From Massilia arenae (GTDB lineage Bacteria; Pseudomonadota; Gammaproteobacteria; Burkholderiales; Burkholderiaceae_D), in contig NZ_VPFD01000004.1 of the NCBI RefSeq assembly GCF_008014745.1, forward strand, positions 309,152 through 373,151: a stretch of 64,000 bases of DNA. The letters run 5' to 3'. Of this stretch, positions 46,981 through 57,957 are shown piece after piece (position 1 is the first letter of the stretch; the number at the start of each line of letters is the position of its first letter). The notes below the pieces were generated by a model. The model made no database searches. It was not told where the DNA came from and was given only the letters and a program-made list of their open reading frames with translations. The translations under genes were made by a program, and so were the position numbers.

Positions 46981-47589
46981 ATGTTCAAGAGAATGGCGGC
47001 GGAAGCATTGGGGTTGAGCGATATCGGTGTCATCGTCGGACCGGCGGACTATAGCAAGGTCGATGCTGACGACTACCTGTTCACCGAGGACGGTGAGCAG
47101 ATCTTCTTCCTGATCAAGAGCAAGAAGGACGAGTACTGCTTCACCAACCTGGCCCTGATCCACGTCGACGGCGATTCGGCCGTGTCCTCGAAGCGTTCGA
47201 TCAAGCGCTACGAGTATTCGTCGAACCTTATCACCAACGTCAGCATCGAAACCGCCGGCACGCTGGACATGGACATCGAGCTGAAGTTCAACGTGAACGA
47301 CACGAAGTTCTCGATCGACGTTAAAAAATCCTTCATCGAACAGCTGAAGGACATCTACAAGGCCTTGACCACCATCGGCAAGCTGCAACGACGCGATGCC
47401 GTGTGCCGCGACAATGCGCTGCGCACGCTGGACGCCACCGCCTCGGTCCACAAGCTCAATATCGCGCCCGGCGCGGGCAGCCTGGTCAGCCAGTACGGCG
47501 AATTGCTGGAAGCGCTGAACACGGCCATGCTCGATACGCACACCAAACGCGATTTCAGCGACGTGTTCGCCAAGTACATCCACAACTGA
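46981..47589 (+). CDS. PH-domain protein (YvbH type)
   Basis: 202 residues, cytosolic, no signal peptide. MFKRMAAEALGLSDIGVIVG, DADDYLFTEDGEQIFFLIKS and KKDEYCFTNLALIHVDGDSA closely follow the YvbH-like bacterial PH-domain family, whose function is not known. A C-terminal helical part (TASVHKLNIAPGAGSLVSQY ... RDFSDVFAKYIHN) follows. Codon use looks slightly more relaxed and lysine-rich than in neighbours. Ends at its own terminator, so monocistronic. Confidence 0.85.
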   Translation: MFKRMAAEALGLSDIGVIVGPADYSKVDADDYLFTEDGEQIFFLIKSKKDEYCFTNLALIHVDGDSAVSSKRSIKRYEYSSNLITNVSIETAGTLDMDIELKFNVNDTKFSIDVKKSFIEQLKDIYKALTTIGKLQRRDAVCRDNALRTLDATASVHKLNIAPGAGSLVSQYGELLEALNTAMLDTHTKRDFSDVFAKYIHN

Positions 47590-47603
47590 AGCGGCGCTTC
47601 ATG

Positions 47604-47641
47604 AAAAAACCGTCATGCCGGGGTAGGCAATGACGGTTTTT
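47604..47641. terminator. Terminator after YvbH-type gene
   Basis: AAAAACCGTCAT and ATGACGGTTTTT flank an inner GCC/GGC pairing; symmetric A and T runs allow use from both sides. Confidence 0.88.
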
Positions 47642-47675
47642 CCGCAGCCGGCAGCGCGCTGCGCGCGTGTCGGGA

Positions 47676-48290
47676 TTACGCCTTGTTGCTTTGGCGGCGG
47701 CGGCGCACGGCGCCGATCAGGCCGAGGCCGGCGAGCATGGTCGCCAGCGTGGCTGGTTCCGGGACTTCGGCAAATGGGGTGTAGTCATACGTGACCTGCA
47801 CCGCGCCGGATGCGTACGTGTCGAATCCGGTCATCACGTTGCCTGGCCCCTTCGCGAACGAGGTGCCCAGCGCGCTCAGGCCGAGCTCGATGAAACCTTT
47901 ACCCGAGAACAGGGCGAAATCGCTGGCGCTGCTGCTCAGGAACGATTCGGCCTTGCTTGCCTCGACCGTCCCGGTATTGACGCCGGAGGTGCCACCGAAG
48001 TCAAGAACTCGGTCATAGCGGCCAAGGTTGTAAAGCTGGTCGAATACAGGGTTGGCCACGACCAGCGTGCTGCCATCCGGGCGGGTCAGCTCGATGGTCG
48101 AACCCAGTGTCAGGGTGACCTTCGCCGCGCTGCTGCCCCGGTTTTCGGCAAAGCCGGCGCCGCTGACCAAGCCACTCAAGTCGAACTTGATCGAATTGAG
48201 GGTGCCGAGCTTGGTGTTGAACTTGCTGAAACGTAGCGTCTCGGACCAATCCGTTTCCGTGACTCCGATACTGTCGTTGAAGCTGATCAC
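47676..48290 (-). CDS. PEP-CTERM sorting-domain protein, 5' end disrupted
   Basis: The C terminus FAEVPEPATLATMLAGLGLI followed by GAVRRRRQ is a PEP-CTERM signal: VPEP motif, hydrophobic helix, basic tail. Such proteins are processed by exosortase and linked to exopolysaccharide export. The body, IGVTETDWSETLRFSKFNTK to ASGAVQVTYDY, resembles 'choice-of-anchor E' domains. The frame before the GTG at 48290 encodes a signal peptide (TFAALALAAALIPVAGAQAA) back to about 48350 but finds no start codon. TTG 48358 is one base out of frame, in a run of four A residues. An indel or sequencing error is likely; see findings. Confidence 0.75.
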   Translation of the reverse strand: MISFNDSIGVTETDWSETLRFSKFNTKLGTLNSIKFDLSGLVSGAGFAENRGSSAAKVTLTLGSTIELTRPDGSTLVVANPVFDQLYNLGRYDRVLDFGGTSGVNTGTVEASKAESFLSSSASDFALFSGKGFIELGLSALGTSFAKGPGNVMTGFDTYASGAVQVTYDYTPFAEVPEPATLATMLAGLGLIGAVRRRRQSNKA

Positions 48291-48520
48291 GGCGGCCTGA
48301 GCGCCTGCGACGGGAATCAGAGCGGCGGCAAGCGCCAGTGCGGCAAAAGTCTTTTCAAGTTGGTCTCACTAGATGGAAATGCGTTAGTTACATGCGGCGA
48401 CATGCAACCAATAAGCATAATTTATGCCACTAGGAAATACTTGATTAAAAACAAGGACTTGGGATTTCCCGCCTCGTATATACGCGGCGCACTGTAAAGA
48501 TTTCCGACAAGAAAACTCGC

Positions 48521-49309
48521 TCAAACGGCGGTGAAACCACCGTCGACCACCATCTCGTGGCCGTTCACGTAGGACGCCATGTCCGAGCACAGCCACAGTG
48601 CAGCCTGCGCCACCTCGCCCGCCTCGGCGAAGCGCCCCATCGGATGCGCTGCCTTGAGCTTCTTCTCGATGCCCGGATCGCGCTCGAAAGCGCGCGCCAG
48701 CATCGGCGTCTTGACCGCGGCCGGGCACAGCACGTTGACGCGGATGCCCTCGCGCGCGTACTCGGCGGCGGCGCTCTTGGTCAGGCCGACCACCGCGTGC
48801 TTGCTGGCGCCGTAGATCGCATGGTTAGGGCTGCCGACCAGGCCGGCGATGCCAGCCATATTGACGATCGCGCCATGGCCCTGCTTCTGCATCTGGCGCA
48901 GCTGGTATTTCATGCACAGCCAGACGCCCTTGACGTTGACGTTCATGATGCGGTCGAACTGCTCGTCGTCGGCGTCGGCCAGCGGCTGGCGCTCTTCCTC
49001 GACCGCGGCATTGTTGATCGCGAAGTCGAGACGGCCATAGTAATTGATGGTCTTCTCGACCAGTGCTTCGACGTCGCCGGCGCGGGTGACGTTGCTTTGC
49101 ACGAACAGCGCCTTGCCGCCATTTTCGACGATCATCGCCGCGGTGGCGTGCCCACCGTCGATCGACACGTCGGCCACGACCACGCTGGCGCCGGCACGGC
49201 CGAACGCCAGGGCGATGGCGCGACCGATGCCACTGGCGGCTCCGGTAACCAAAACGACCTTGCCGGTGAACGACAAACCGCCTGGCTGCTGCTTGCTGAT
49301 GGCCTTCAT
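48521..49309 (-). CDS. SDR family oxidoreductase
   Basis: Classical short-chain dehydrogenase of 262 residues. Cofactor motif VVLVTGAASGIGRAIALAFG, NNAAVEEE, catalytic serine region IVNMAGIAGLVGSP, and YGASKHAVVGLTK with the Tyr-x3-Lys pair; CPAAVKTPM follows. An acidic residue after the second strand (VVADVSIDGG) suggests NAD+ preference. Substrate unknown. Neighbours give no pathway hint. Confidence 0.92.
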   Translation of the reverse strand: MKAISKQQPGGLSFTGKVVLVTGAASGIGRAIALAFGRAGASVVVADVSIDGGHATAAMIVENGGKALFVQSNVTRAGDVEALVEKTINYYGRLDFAINNAAVEEERQPLADADDEQFDRIMNVNVKGVWLCMKYQLRQMQKQGHGAIVNMAGIAGLVGSPNHAIYGASKHAVVGLTKSAAAEYAREGIRVNVLCPAAVKTPMLARAFERDPGIEKKLKAAHPMGRFAEAGEVAQAALWLCSDMASYVNGHEMVVDGGFTAV

Positions 49310-49412
49310 GATGCTCCCTGGATGAAACTTTTGCTTCCGAAAAGAAACATTTTAACGCATGGCTTCGTGCATTGTCACAATCCAGAGAGTTTTTGTCAGG
49401 AAACTGTTGTAG

Positions 49413-52208
<2,796 letters not shown>

Positions 52209-52354
52209 GGTGTCCCGTCTGTTCGGCGGGACGCCAGCCGTCCCGCTTGAACCTGCGATGGTAGCAGACGGGGACGCTACTTGTTGCCTATCCGCATACG
52301 GGGTTGACAGGCCGAGGTCGCATCGTTCAATACTTTGCAGCAACTAACGAACAG

Positions 52355-52804
52355 CTATTGGCGCACCCGGCGTTCGTGCGATTGCTGCCAGGAGCCGATC
52401 CGTGACAGCTCGCTCATCTCTTCGGCGAGGAACTCGAGGAGGTCGTCGGCGCTGACGATGCCGCAGAGGTTGCCCTGGGCATCCACGACCGGCACCCGGC
52501 GGATGCCGCGCAGCCGCATGTGCTCGATGGTCTCGTAGACATCGTCGGACTCGCCCGCAGTGAGCAGGTCGTCGCTCATGATGTCGCCCGCCAGCAGGCT
52601 GGCCGGGTCGAGCCCGGGGGCGATGACGGCCAGCACGATGTCGCGATCGGTCAGGATGCCGAGCGGGACGTTACCGCCGCCGTCGGTATCGACCACGACC
52701 AGGTCGCCGACGTGGTGACGGCGCATCAGCATGGCGGCGCCCTGCACGGTCTCGTCGCGGGTGCAGCAGATGGTGTCAGTGGTACAGATTTCGCCGATGC
52801 GCAT
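52355..52804 (-). CDS. CBS-domain pair protein
   Basis: 149 residues made of two CBS domains: ETVQGAAMLMRRHHVGDLVV with PLGILTDRDIVLAVI, and VYETIEHMRLRGIRRVPVVD with LCGIVSADDLLEFLAEEMSE. Such stand-alone pairs bind adenosine nucleotides and sense energy state. Starts 146 bases after M16 in the opposite reading order, downstream of the DUF3579 gene and its terminator. Confidence 0.93.
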   Translation of the reverse strand: MRIGEICTTDTICCTRDETVQGAAMLMRRHHVGDLVVVDTDGGGNVPLGILTDRDIVLAVIAPGLDPASLLAGDIMSDDLLTAGESDDVYETIEHMRLRGIRRVPVVDAQGNLCGIVSADDLLEFLAEEMSELSRIGSWQQSHERRVRQ

Positions 52805-52848
52805 AATGGCCCCCTCCCTTGATCCGGGTGAGGCTAGGCCAAAACAAA

Positions 52849-52880
52849 ATTGGCGCTTTGATTTCGATCAAAGCGCCAAT
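52849..52880 (-). terminator. Terminator after DUF3579 gene
   Basis: A perfect 14-bp inverted repeat ATTGGCGCTTTGAT/ATCAAAGCGCCAAT around a TTCG loop, followed on the minus strand by TTTTGTTTT. Confidence 0.9.
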
Positions 52881-52902
52881 GGCTGCTAGCTTGCGGGGAT
52901 GT

Positions 52903-53256
52903 TCAGGCGGCGCCTGGTTTCTTTTCGCCCGGCAAGGGCACGAAACAGGCATCGACCACCTGCATATCATTGTCCTTGGCGAAACTGATCACAAAGTGAT
53001 AGGCCATCGGCTCGATCTTTTGCAGGCTGCGGTTGACCACGACGGCCTTGGTGCCGTTGACCACGGTCGGGTAGACGTAGGGGGAGAATTTCAGGTGGGC
53101 ATTGGGGCCGCCAGAACCGGGGCAATAGCAGGCCATAACGCCGCACAGGCGCTCGGCCCAGTCGCTGGGGCGGAACGTCTTGCCTTTATTCGTGATGCCC
53201 AGGATGAAAAACTCGCCAGAGAGTTCATCATCCTTGGGTGGCGCTTGGTCGGTCAT
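52903..53256 (-). CDS. DUF3579 domain protein
   Basis: 117 residues. EFFILGITNKGKTFRPSDWA and ERLCGVMACYCPGS are the DUF3579 hallmark, a family found mainly in Betaproteobacteria; function unknown. Three cysteines are clustered in the first half (LCGVMACYC), then VVNGTKAVVVNRSLQKIEPM. A -10-like TATAAT lies upstream on the minus strand (53342-53347). Cytosolic; ends at a strong terminator. Confidence 0.88.
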   Translation of the reverse strand: MTDQAPPKDDELSGEFFILGITNKGKTFRPSDWAERLCGVMACYCPGSGGPNAHLKFSPYVYPTVVNGTKAVVVNRSLQKIEPMAYHFVISFAKDNDMQVVDACFVPLPGEKKPGAA

Positions 53257-53387
53257 AGTCCTACGGGCTCAGACAGAAAATACTGCGTGGGTGAGAGCAA
53301 ATTCGGCTCAGTGCAATACGGCTTTGCTCGGTACAGGCAGTATTATATCTTATAGAAGACTTGAGGACGAGACCCGGCGCGCCACAC

Positions 53388-54347
53388 TCAGCGCAGCCAG
53401 GCCACGCTCGACGTCAGCAACAGCAGGATCATCCACAAGATCAGGGCACGCCACACCAGTCCAACCGTGCTCTGCAGGGCGCGGACGTTCGGCTCCTCGC
53501 CCGGCATCACATCCACGTCGCTTTCGCTCAAGTCCACCGTGGCGGCGTCCGCCGGTAGCAATTGTGGCGCATTTTCGTTCGGCGTGCCGAGGCGCACACC
53601 CATCGCGCCGCCGCCGGCCGACAGGATGATGCCGCGCGCCTCGTCGGTCCAGCGGTTGGCAAAGTTGCGCCAGGCATAGACGGCGTCCTCGAAATTGCCG
53701 ACGACGGCAAAGGCCACCGCCGTCAGGCGCACCGGCACCCAATCGATCCAGTAGAAGGCCTTGGCGGCGAACTGGCCGAAGGCTTCGTTGCGCATATGGT
53801 CGGGCTCGTTCCAGGCGCGCGACAGGTATTCGGACACGCGGTACATCACGGCGCCCGCCGGCCCCAGCGGCATCAGGAACCAGAAGAACACACCGAACAC
53901 ATTGCGGTGGGTCGTGATCAAGGCCTTCTCGACCGCGATGCGGGTGATCTCGGTGCTATCCATCCCGACGGTGTCGAGCCTCGTCCATTCGGCCAGGAGG
54001 GTGCGCGCCCGCGGTTCGTCGCCCGAATTGAGCGCGAACTGGATCGAGGTGAAGTAATGGCTGTAGTGACGGAAACCGAGGGTCAAGTAGACGATCAGGA
54101 CATTCCAGGCAAAGGCCAGGAACACCAGGTTGTAATGCATGAAGAACCAGTAGACGAGCCAGGTCGGCAGCATCAGGGCGCTCATCATCAGGATCCAGCC
54201 CATGCGCCCATTCTTTTGCTCGCCGGCATTGAACCAGGTCTCGATGCGCACGGCGAGCGACTTGACGCCGCCATACACCTGGTTATCGGCGCGCAGCGGT
54301 TTCAGTTGCTCGATGAGCAGTGCGCACAAGATGGAAAAGAATGTCAT
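53388..54347 (-). CDS. CobD/CbiB family membrane protein
   Basis: 319 residues with about five membrane segments (MTFFSILCALLIEQLKPLRA start, LMLPTWLVYWFFMHYNLVFL, NVFGVFFWFLMPLGPAGAVM, WIDWVPVRLTAVAFAVVGNF, LVWRALILWMILLLLTSSVA). Annotated in Betaproteobacteria as CobD/CbiB-like, related to adenosylcobinamide-phosphate synthase and AmpE. No cobalamin genes are near, so a different role is likely. It follows the Nudix gene by 91 bases on the same strand. Confidence 0.85.
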   Translation of the reverse strand: MTFFSILCALLIEQLKPLRADNQVYGGVKSLAVRIETWFNAGEQKNGRMGWILMMSALMLPTWLVYWFFMHYNLVFLAFAWNVLIVYLTLGFRHYSHYFTSIQFALNSGDEPRARTLLAEWTRLDTVGMDSTEITRIAVEKALITTHRNVFGVFFWFLMPLGPAGAVMYRVSEYLSRAWNEPDHMRNEAFGQFAAKAFYWIDWVPVRLTAVAFAVVGNFEDAVYAWRNFANRWTDEARGIILSAGGGAMGVRLGTPNENAPQLLPADAATVDLSESDVDVMPGEEPNVRALQSTVGLVWRALILWMILLLLTSSVAWLR

Positions 54348-54438
54348 TCAGGAACCCTTTTTTGTTATGGCAATACGACTGCCCCGTTACGATAGCGGAG
54401 AAGCCTGCCAGAATCAAATCCCTGAGTGTAAGTAAGCT

Positions 54439-55107
54439 CTAAGCGCGAAGGAAATGGAAGAGGTTGCGCAGCATGGCGGCCGTCGCGCCCCAGATAAAAT
54501 ATTGCTCGTACGGCATCGTATAAAAGGCACGCCGCCCCGCTCCTTGCGGCAATTCGAATACCCGGCGCTGGTGGTTCAGGCCGTCCATCAGGAAGCTCAG
54601 GGGCACTTCGAACGCCTCGGCCACTTCGCCCGGATCGGGCTGCAGCTCGAATGGCGGCTGGACCAGGGCCACCACCGGCGTCACGCGATAGGCGCTGACG
54701 GTGGTGTAATCGGGCAGTACGCCGATGATCTCGATATGGCGGCGGTGCAGGCCGACTTCTTCTTCGGTTTCGCGCAGCGCCGTTTCGATCGGGGACGAAT
54801 CGAGTTCTTCGGCCCGGCCGCCGGGAAAACTGATCTGGCCGGCATGGCTGGACAAATGGTCGGTGCGCAAGGTCAGCAGCACGGTTACCCCCTCGGGGCG
54901 CGCCACCAGCGGCACCAGCACGGATGCACGGCGCAAGGTAGCGCCCGTCATGCCGCGGCCTTCGTCCGACGCTTCCTCTTCCCATGGCAGGGTTTGCGCA
55001 AAGCGTGCGCGCAGCGCGGCAGGGATCAGGCGCGCGGGCGCCACCGGCGCCTCGCCGGCCAGGCTGGTCACCGGCAACTGGGTCGGATCGAAAATGAATT
55101 TGGCCAA
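54439..55107 (-). CDS. Nudix CoA pyrophosphatase (NudL-like)
   Basis: 222 residues. Nudix box GGRAEELDSSPIETALRETE continuing EEVGL carries the REUxEExGU metal-binding residues; SSHAGQISFPGG before it is the UPF0035/CoA-pyrophosphatase signature. It would hydrolyse CoA or acyl-CoA to phosphopantetheine and 3',5'-ADP. The best start is TTG 55107 (AAGGA six bases upstream; product MAKFIFDPTQLPV). The upstream in-frame ATG lies inside the rplS terminator and is rejected. Confidence 0.9.
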   Translation of the reverse strand: MAKFIFDPTQLPVTSLAGEAPVAPARLIPAALRARFAQTLPWEEEASDEGRGMTGATLRRASVLVPLVARPEGVTVLLTLRTDHLSSHAGQISFPGGRAEELDSSPIETALRETEEEVGLHRRHIEIIGVLPDYTTVSAYRVTPVVALVQPPFELQPDPGEVAEAFEVPLSFLMDGLNHQRRVFELPQGAGRRAFYTMPYEQYFIWGATAAMLRNLFHFLRA

Positions 55108-55139
55108 ACTGAATCCTTTGCAATACTGCGCCAGAATAG

Positions 55140-55167
55140 AAAAAGGCATCCTTGCGGATGCCTTTTT
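55140..55167 (-). terminator. rplS operon terminator
   Basis: A 12-bp stem AAAAAGGCATCC/GGATGCCTTTTT with a TTGC loop immediately downstream of rplS. Confidence 0.93.
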
Positions 55168-55183
55168 CTGAGCACGAGTAAGA

Positions 55184-55570
55184 TTACTCGGCAGCAGCGA
55201 CGGTCTTGACGCGACGCTGTGGCAGTTTTTCTTTGATACGTGCCGACTTGCCCGAACGTTCGCGCAGGTAGTACAGCTTCGCACGACGGACGTCACCACG
55301 ACGCTTCACTTCGATCGAAGCGATCAGCGGCGAGTACAGCTGGAACGTACGCTCGACGCCTTCGCCGGACGAGATCTTACGAACGATGAAGTTCGAGTTC
55401 AGGCCACGGTTACGACGCGAAATCACGACGCCTTCGTATGCCTGGGCGCGCTTGCGGTTGCCTTCGACGACGTTGACGCTGACGATAACGGTATCGCCAG
55501 GTGCGAAATCAGGAATCGAACGGCCGAGGCGCGCGATTTCTTCTTGCTCGAGTTGTTGAATCAGATTCAT
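55184..55570 (-). CDS. rplS: 50S ribosomal protein L19
   Basis: 128 residues. Located at the 30S-50S interface. [40 protein letters not shown] and [20 protein letters not shown] are canonical L19. Last gene of rpsP-rimM-trmD-rplS, with a 116-base gap after trmD. Confidence 0.98.
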   Translation of the reverse strand: MNLIQQLEQEEIARLGRSIPDFAPGDTVIVSVNVVEGNRKRAQAYEGVVISRRNRGLNSNFIVRKISSGEGVERTFQLYSPLIASIEVKRRGDVRRAKLYYLRERSGKSARIKEKLPQRRVKTVAAAE

Positions 55571-55686
55571 TTTTTTATGACTCCAAAAACCATCTTGCTG
55601 GCACTACCTTCGCCCAGTAGAGGATGGGGTTGAACGACGGACAACGCGTCCGCCGTTGCATGCACCTGTATTACCGGCACATATTC

Positions 55687-56448
55687 TTAACTTGCAGGTT
55701 CGACCAACCCTGCCAAAAACTGTTCATCTTTCTTGCTCAGCTGACCGGCGGCGCGCGCCTTGTCCAGCAGATCGGGCCGCTTCGCCGCGGTCGCTTCCAG
55801 CATGCGCTGGCGGCGCCACTTGACGATCTCGGCATGGTTGCCGCCCATCAGGACCGGCGGCACCGGCACGTCTTCGTACATTTCCGGCCGCGTGTAATGC
55901 GGCGAATCGAGCAGGCCGTTGACGAAGCTGTCTTCGACCGCCGAGGCATCGTCGCCCAGCACGCCGGGAATCAGGCGCACCACTGCATCCATCAAGGCCA
56001 TGGCCGGCAATTCACCGCCCGACAGCACGAAGTCGCCGAGAGAAATTTCCTCATCGACGCAGCGGTCCAGCAGGCGCTGGTCCACCGCTTCGTAGCGGCC
56101 GCATAAAATCACCAGGCCGGGCTCGTCCTTGAGCGCCATCGCGCGTTCGTGGGTCAATGGCTTGCCTTGCGGCGACATGAACACCACGCGCGGACTTGGC
56201 AGGCCGAGCTCGATTTGTCTTTGCTTTGCTGCATTGATCGTCGCTTCGAGCGGCTTGGCCATCATCACCATGCCGGGACCGCCGCCATAAGGGCGATCGT
56301 CCACGGTGCGGTGGCGGTCCTGCGTGAAATCGCGTGGATTCCAGATCTGCAGGCCCCAGCGTTGCTGCTCGAAGGCGCGCCGGGTGACTCCCGACTGCGT
56401 CAATGCGGCGAACATTTCAGGGAACAAGCTGACGACGTCAAACTGCAT
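55687..56448 (-). CDS. trmD: tRNA (guanine-N1)-methyltransferase
   Basis: 253 residues. Forms m1G37 in tRNAs reading CNN and some other codons, preventing +1 frameshifts. SPOUT knot features: [52 protein letters not shown] and [20 protein letters not shown]. Starts 27 bases after rimM. Confidence 0.97.
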   Translation of the reverse strand: MQFDVVSLFPEMFAALTQSGVTRRAFEQQRWGLQIWNPRDFTQDRHRTVDDRPYGGGPGMVMMAKPLEATINAAKQRQIELGLPSPRVVFMSPQGKPLTHERAMALKDEPGLVILCGRYEAVDQRLLDRCVDEEISLGDFVLSGGELPAMALMDAVVRLIPGVLGDDASAVEDSFVNGLLDSPHYTRPEMYEDVPVPPVLMGGNHAEIVKWRRQRMLEATAAKRPDLLDKARAAGQLSKKDEQFLAGLVEPAS

Positions 56449-56475
56449 CGCGACTTGCTCCTCTAACGGACGGGC

Positions 56476-57033
56476 TCAAAAATCGAGACCCCAATCCAGC
56501 GTAATCAGTTGTTGCTCGAGGCTGACGGTCTTGACGAACTGGTCCACGAACGGCACGAGGCGCTCTTGCGCCTTGCCTTCGGACGCTGGATCAGCGACCG
56601 GAGTGATGCGCAAAATCGATTGCGCGCCGTTGTGCATCATGTCGGTCACCTTGCCCAGGGCTTCACCCTGCAGGTTGACCACATCCAGGCCGATCAGATC
56701 GGACCAGTAGAACTCGCCCTCTTCGAGCGCTGGAAACTCGCTGCGCGCGACCTGCACCGTTGCGCCCTTGAGCGCCTCGGCTTCATCGCGGTCACGCATG
56801 CCGACCAGGGTAGCGACAACATCGCCACCGTGCAGCCTTGCACTCCGTACCGAAACGGCGTGCAGGGTCGGCTTGTCGAGCCACCAGGTTTTCACGCTCA
56901 GCAGCGCATCGGCCTCGGGCGAATGCGGGGAGACACGAATGCCGCCCACAATGCCATACGCACCGGAAACATAACCGACCGGAGTCAGGTCATCGGGGAT
57001 TTGCACCCCGCTCATTACTGCTGAATCGTTCAC
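56476..57033 (-). CDS. rimM: 16S rRNA processing protein RimM
   Basis: 185 residues; assembly factor for the 30S head, binding S19. PVGYVSGAYGIVGGIRVSPH is the RimM N-terminal start; EGEFYWSDLIGLDVVNLQGE leads into the PRC-barrel C-terminal domain ending LVPFVDQFVKTVSLEQQLIT. Between rpsP and trmD. Confidence 0.97.
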   Translation of the reverse strand: MNDSAVMSGVQIPDDLTPVGYVSGAYGIVGGIRVSPHSPEADALLSVKTWWLDKPTLHAVSVRSARLHGGDVVATLVGMRDRDEAEALKGATVQVARSEFPALEEGEFYWSDLIGLDVVNLQGEALGKVTDMMHNGAQSILRITPVADPASEGKAQERLVPFVDQFVKTVSLEQQLITLDWGLDF

Positions 57034-57054
57034 TACAAGTTTGCCTGCTTAAGA

Positions 57055-57303
57055 TTAAGCAGCTGGCTTTTGCTGGGCGACCAGGCGAGCGACGGTTGGC
57101 GACAGTTGTGCGCCAACGCCTTGCCAGTGAGCCAGACGGTCAGCAGCGATACGCAGGCCGACTTCGGCGCCCGAAGCCATCGGGTTGTAGAAACCGATGC
57201 GCTCGATGAAACGACCATCGCGACGGTTGCGCGAATCGGTTGCAACGATATTGAAGAACGGACGCTTTTTAGCGCCACCACGAGCCAAACGAATAACGAC
57301 CAT
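57055..57303 (-). CDS. rpsP: 30S ribosomal protein S16
   Basis: 82 residues. [40 protein letters not shown] and [20 protein letters not shown] are canonical S16. First gene of the rpsP-rimM-trmD-rplS operon. Confidence 0.98.
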   Translation of the reverse strand: MVVIRLARGGAKKRPFFNIVATDSRNRRDGRFIERIGFYNPMASGAEVGLRIAADRLAHWQGVGAQLSPTVARLVAQQKPAA

Positions 57304-57344
57304 AATATTTCCGAAAAAGTTGTTCTGGACGGAGAAAGTCGACG

Positions 57345-57374
57345 ATTATAGCGCGCGACACCGAACAGCAGCAA
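57345..57374 (-). promoter_or_regulatory. Promoter of the rpsP operon
   Basis: On the minus strand TTGCTG (57369-57374) and a perfect TATAAT (57345-57350) are spaced 18 bp, 40 bases upstream of rpsP. Confidence 0.75.
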
Positions 57375-57543
57375 GCGTTAATGACAACGGGCGCGCAGTC
57401 CCAGAAGAATCAGCCATTATCGCTGATTTTTCAACACACCGCCACCGGCCATCCGCCCAAATCCGCAGCTTGTCGCGTGAAACGTGCCATTCCTGCAAAT
57501 CTCGACCATACTCTTGCTGTCCTGAACTAATGAACAACATGAC

Positions 57544-57957
57544 ATGGCCGCTGCCCACAAGAACAAGACCGTCGCCACCCTGCTCGCCCTGCTGCTGGGC
57601 GGGATCGGCGCGCACCGCTTCTACCTCAAGCCGGGCGCCGACCGGATCGGGCTGCTGCACCTGTGCGCGCTGCCCGTCACCGGCATCCTGTGGGGCGCGG
57701 TCAAGCCGCACCCCTTCTATGTGATCCTGCCGCTGCTGGTGTCGTGCATCGCCGGCTTCATTGAAGCGCTGGTGATCGGGCTGACGCCCGACGAGAAGTG
57801 GGATGCGAAATACAATGCCGGCAGCGGCCGGCAATCGCGCTCGAACTGGATCTTGCCGGTGCTGCTGGTGATCACGATGCTGACCGGCGCCATCGTCCTG
57901 ATCGGGACGATGGCGCGGCTGTTCGACATCCTGTTTACCGGCGGCGCCTACGGTTAA
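57544..57957 (+). CDS. TM2-domain membrane protein
   Basis: 137 residues. NKTVATLLALLLGGIGAHRF (with the Ala-His-Arg-Phe-Tyr turn) is a TM2 domain start; further helices ILPLLVSCIAGFIEALVIGL and WILPVLLVITMLTGAIVLIG give about four segments. Function unknown. It overlaps the convergent acyl-CoA dehydrogenase stop by four bases. Confidence 0.85.
   Translation: MAAAHKNKTVATLLALLLGGIGAHRFYLKPGADRIGLLHLCALPVTGILWGAVKPHPFYVILPLLVSCIAGFIEALVIGLTPDEKWDAKYNAGSGRQSRSNWILPVLLVITMLTGAIVLIGTMARLFDILFTGGAYG

Noticed and set aside
55108-55299. Longer N terminus for the Nudix protein, using in-frame starts upstream of 55107.
   Set aside because: The extension runs through the rplS terminator and into rplS. 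TTG 55107 has a good ribosome-binding site.
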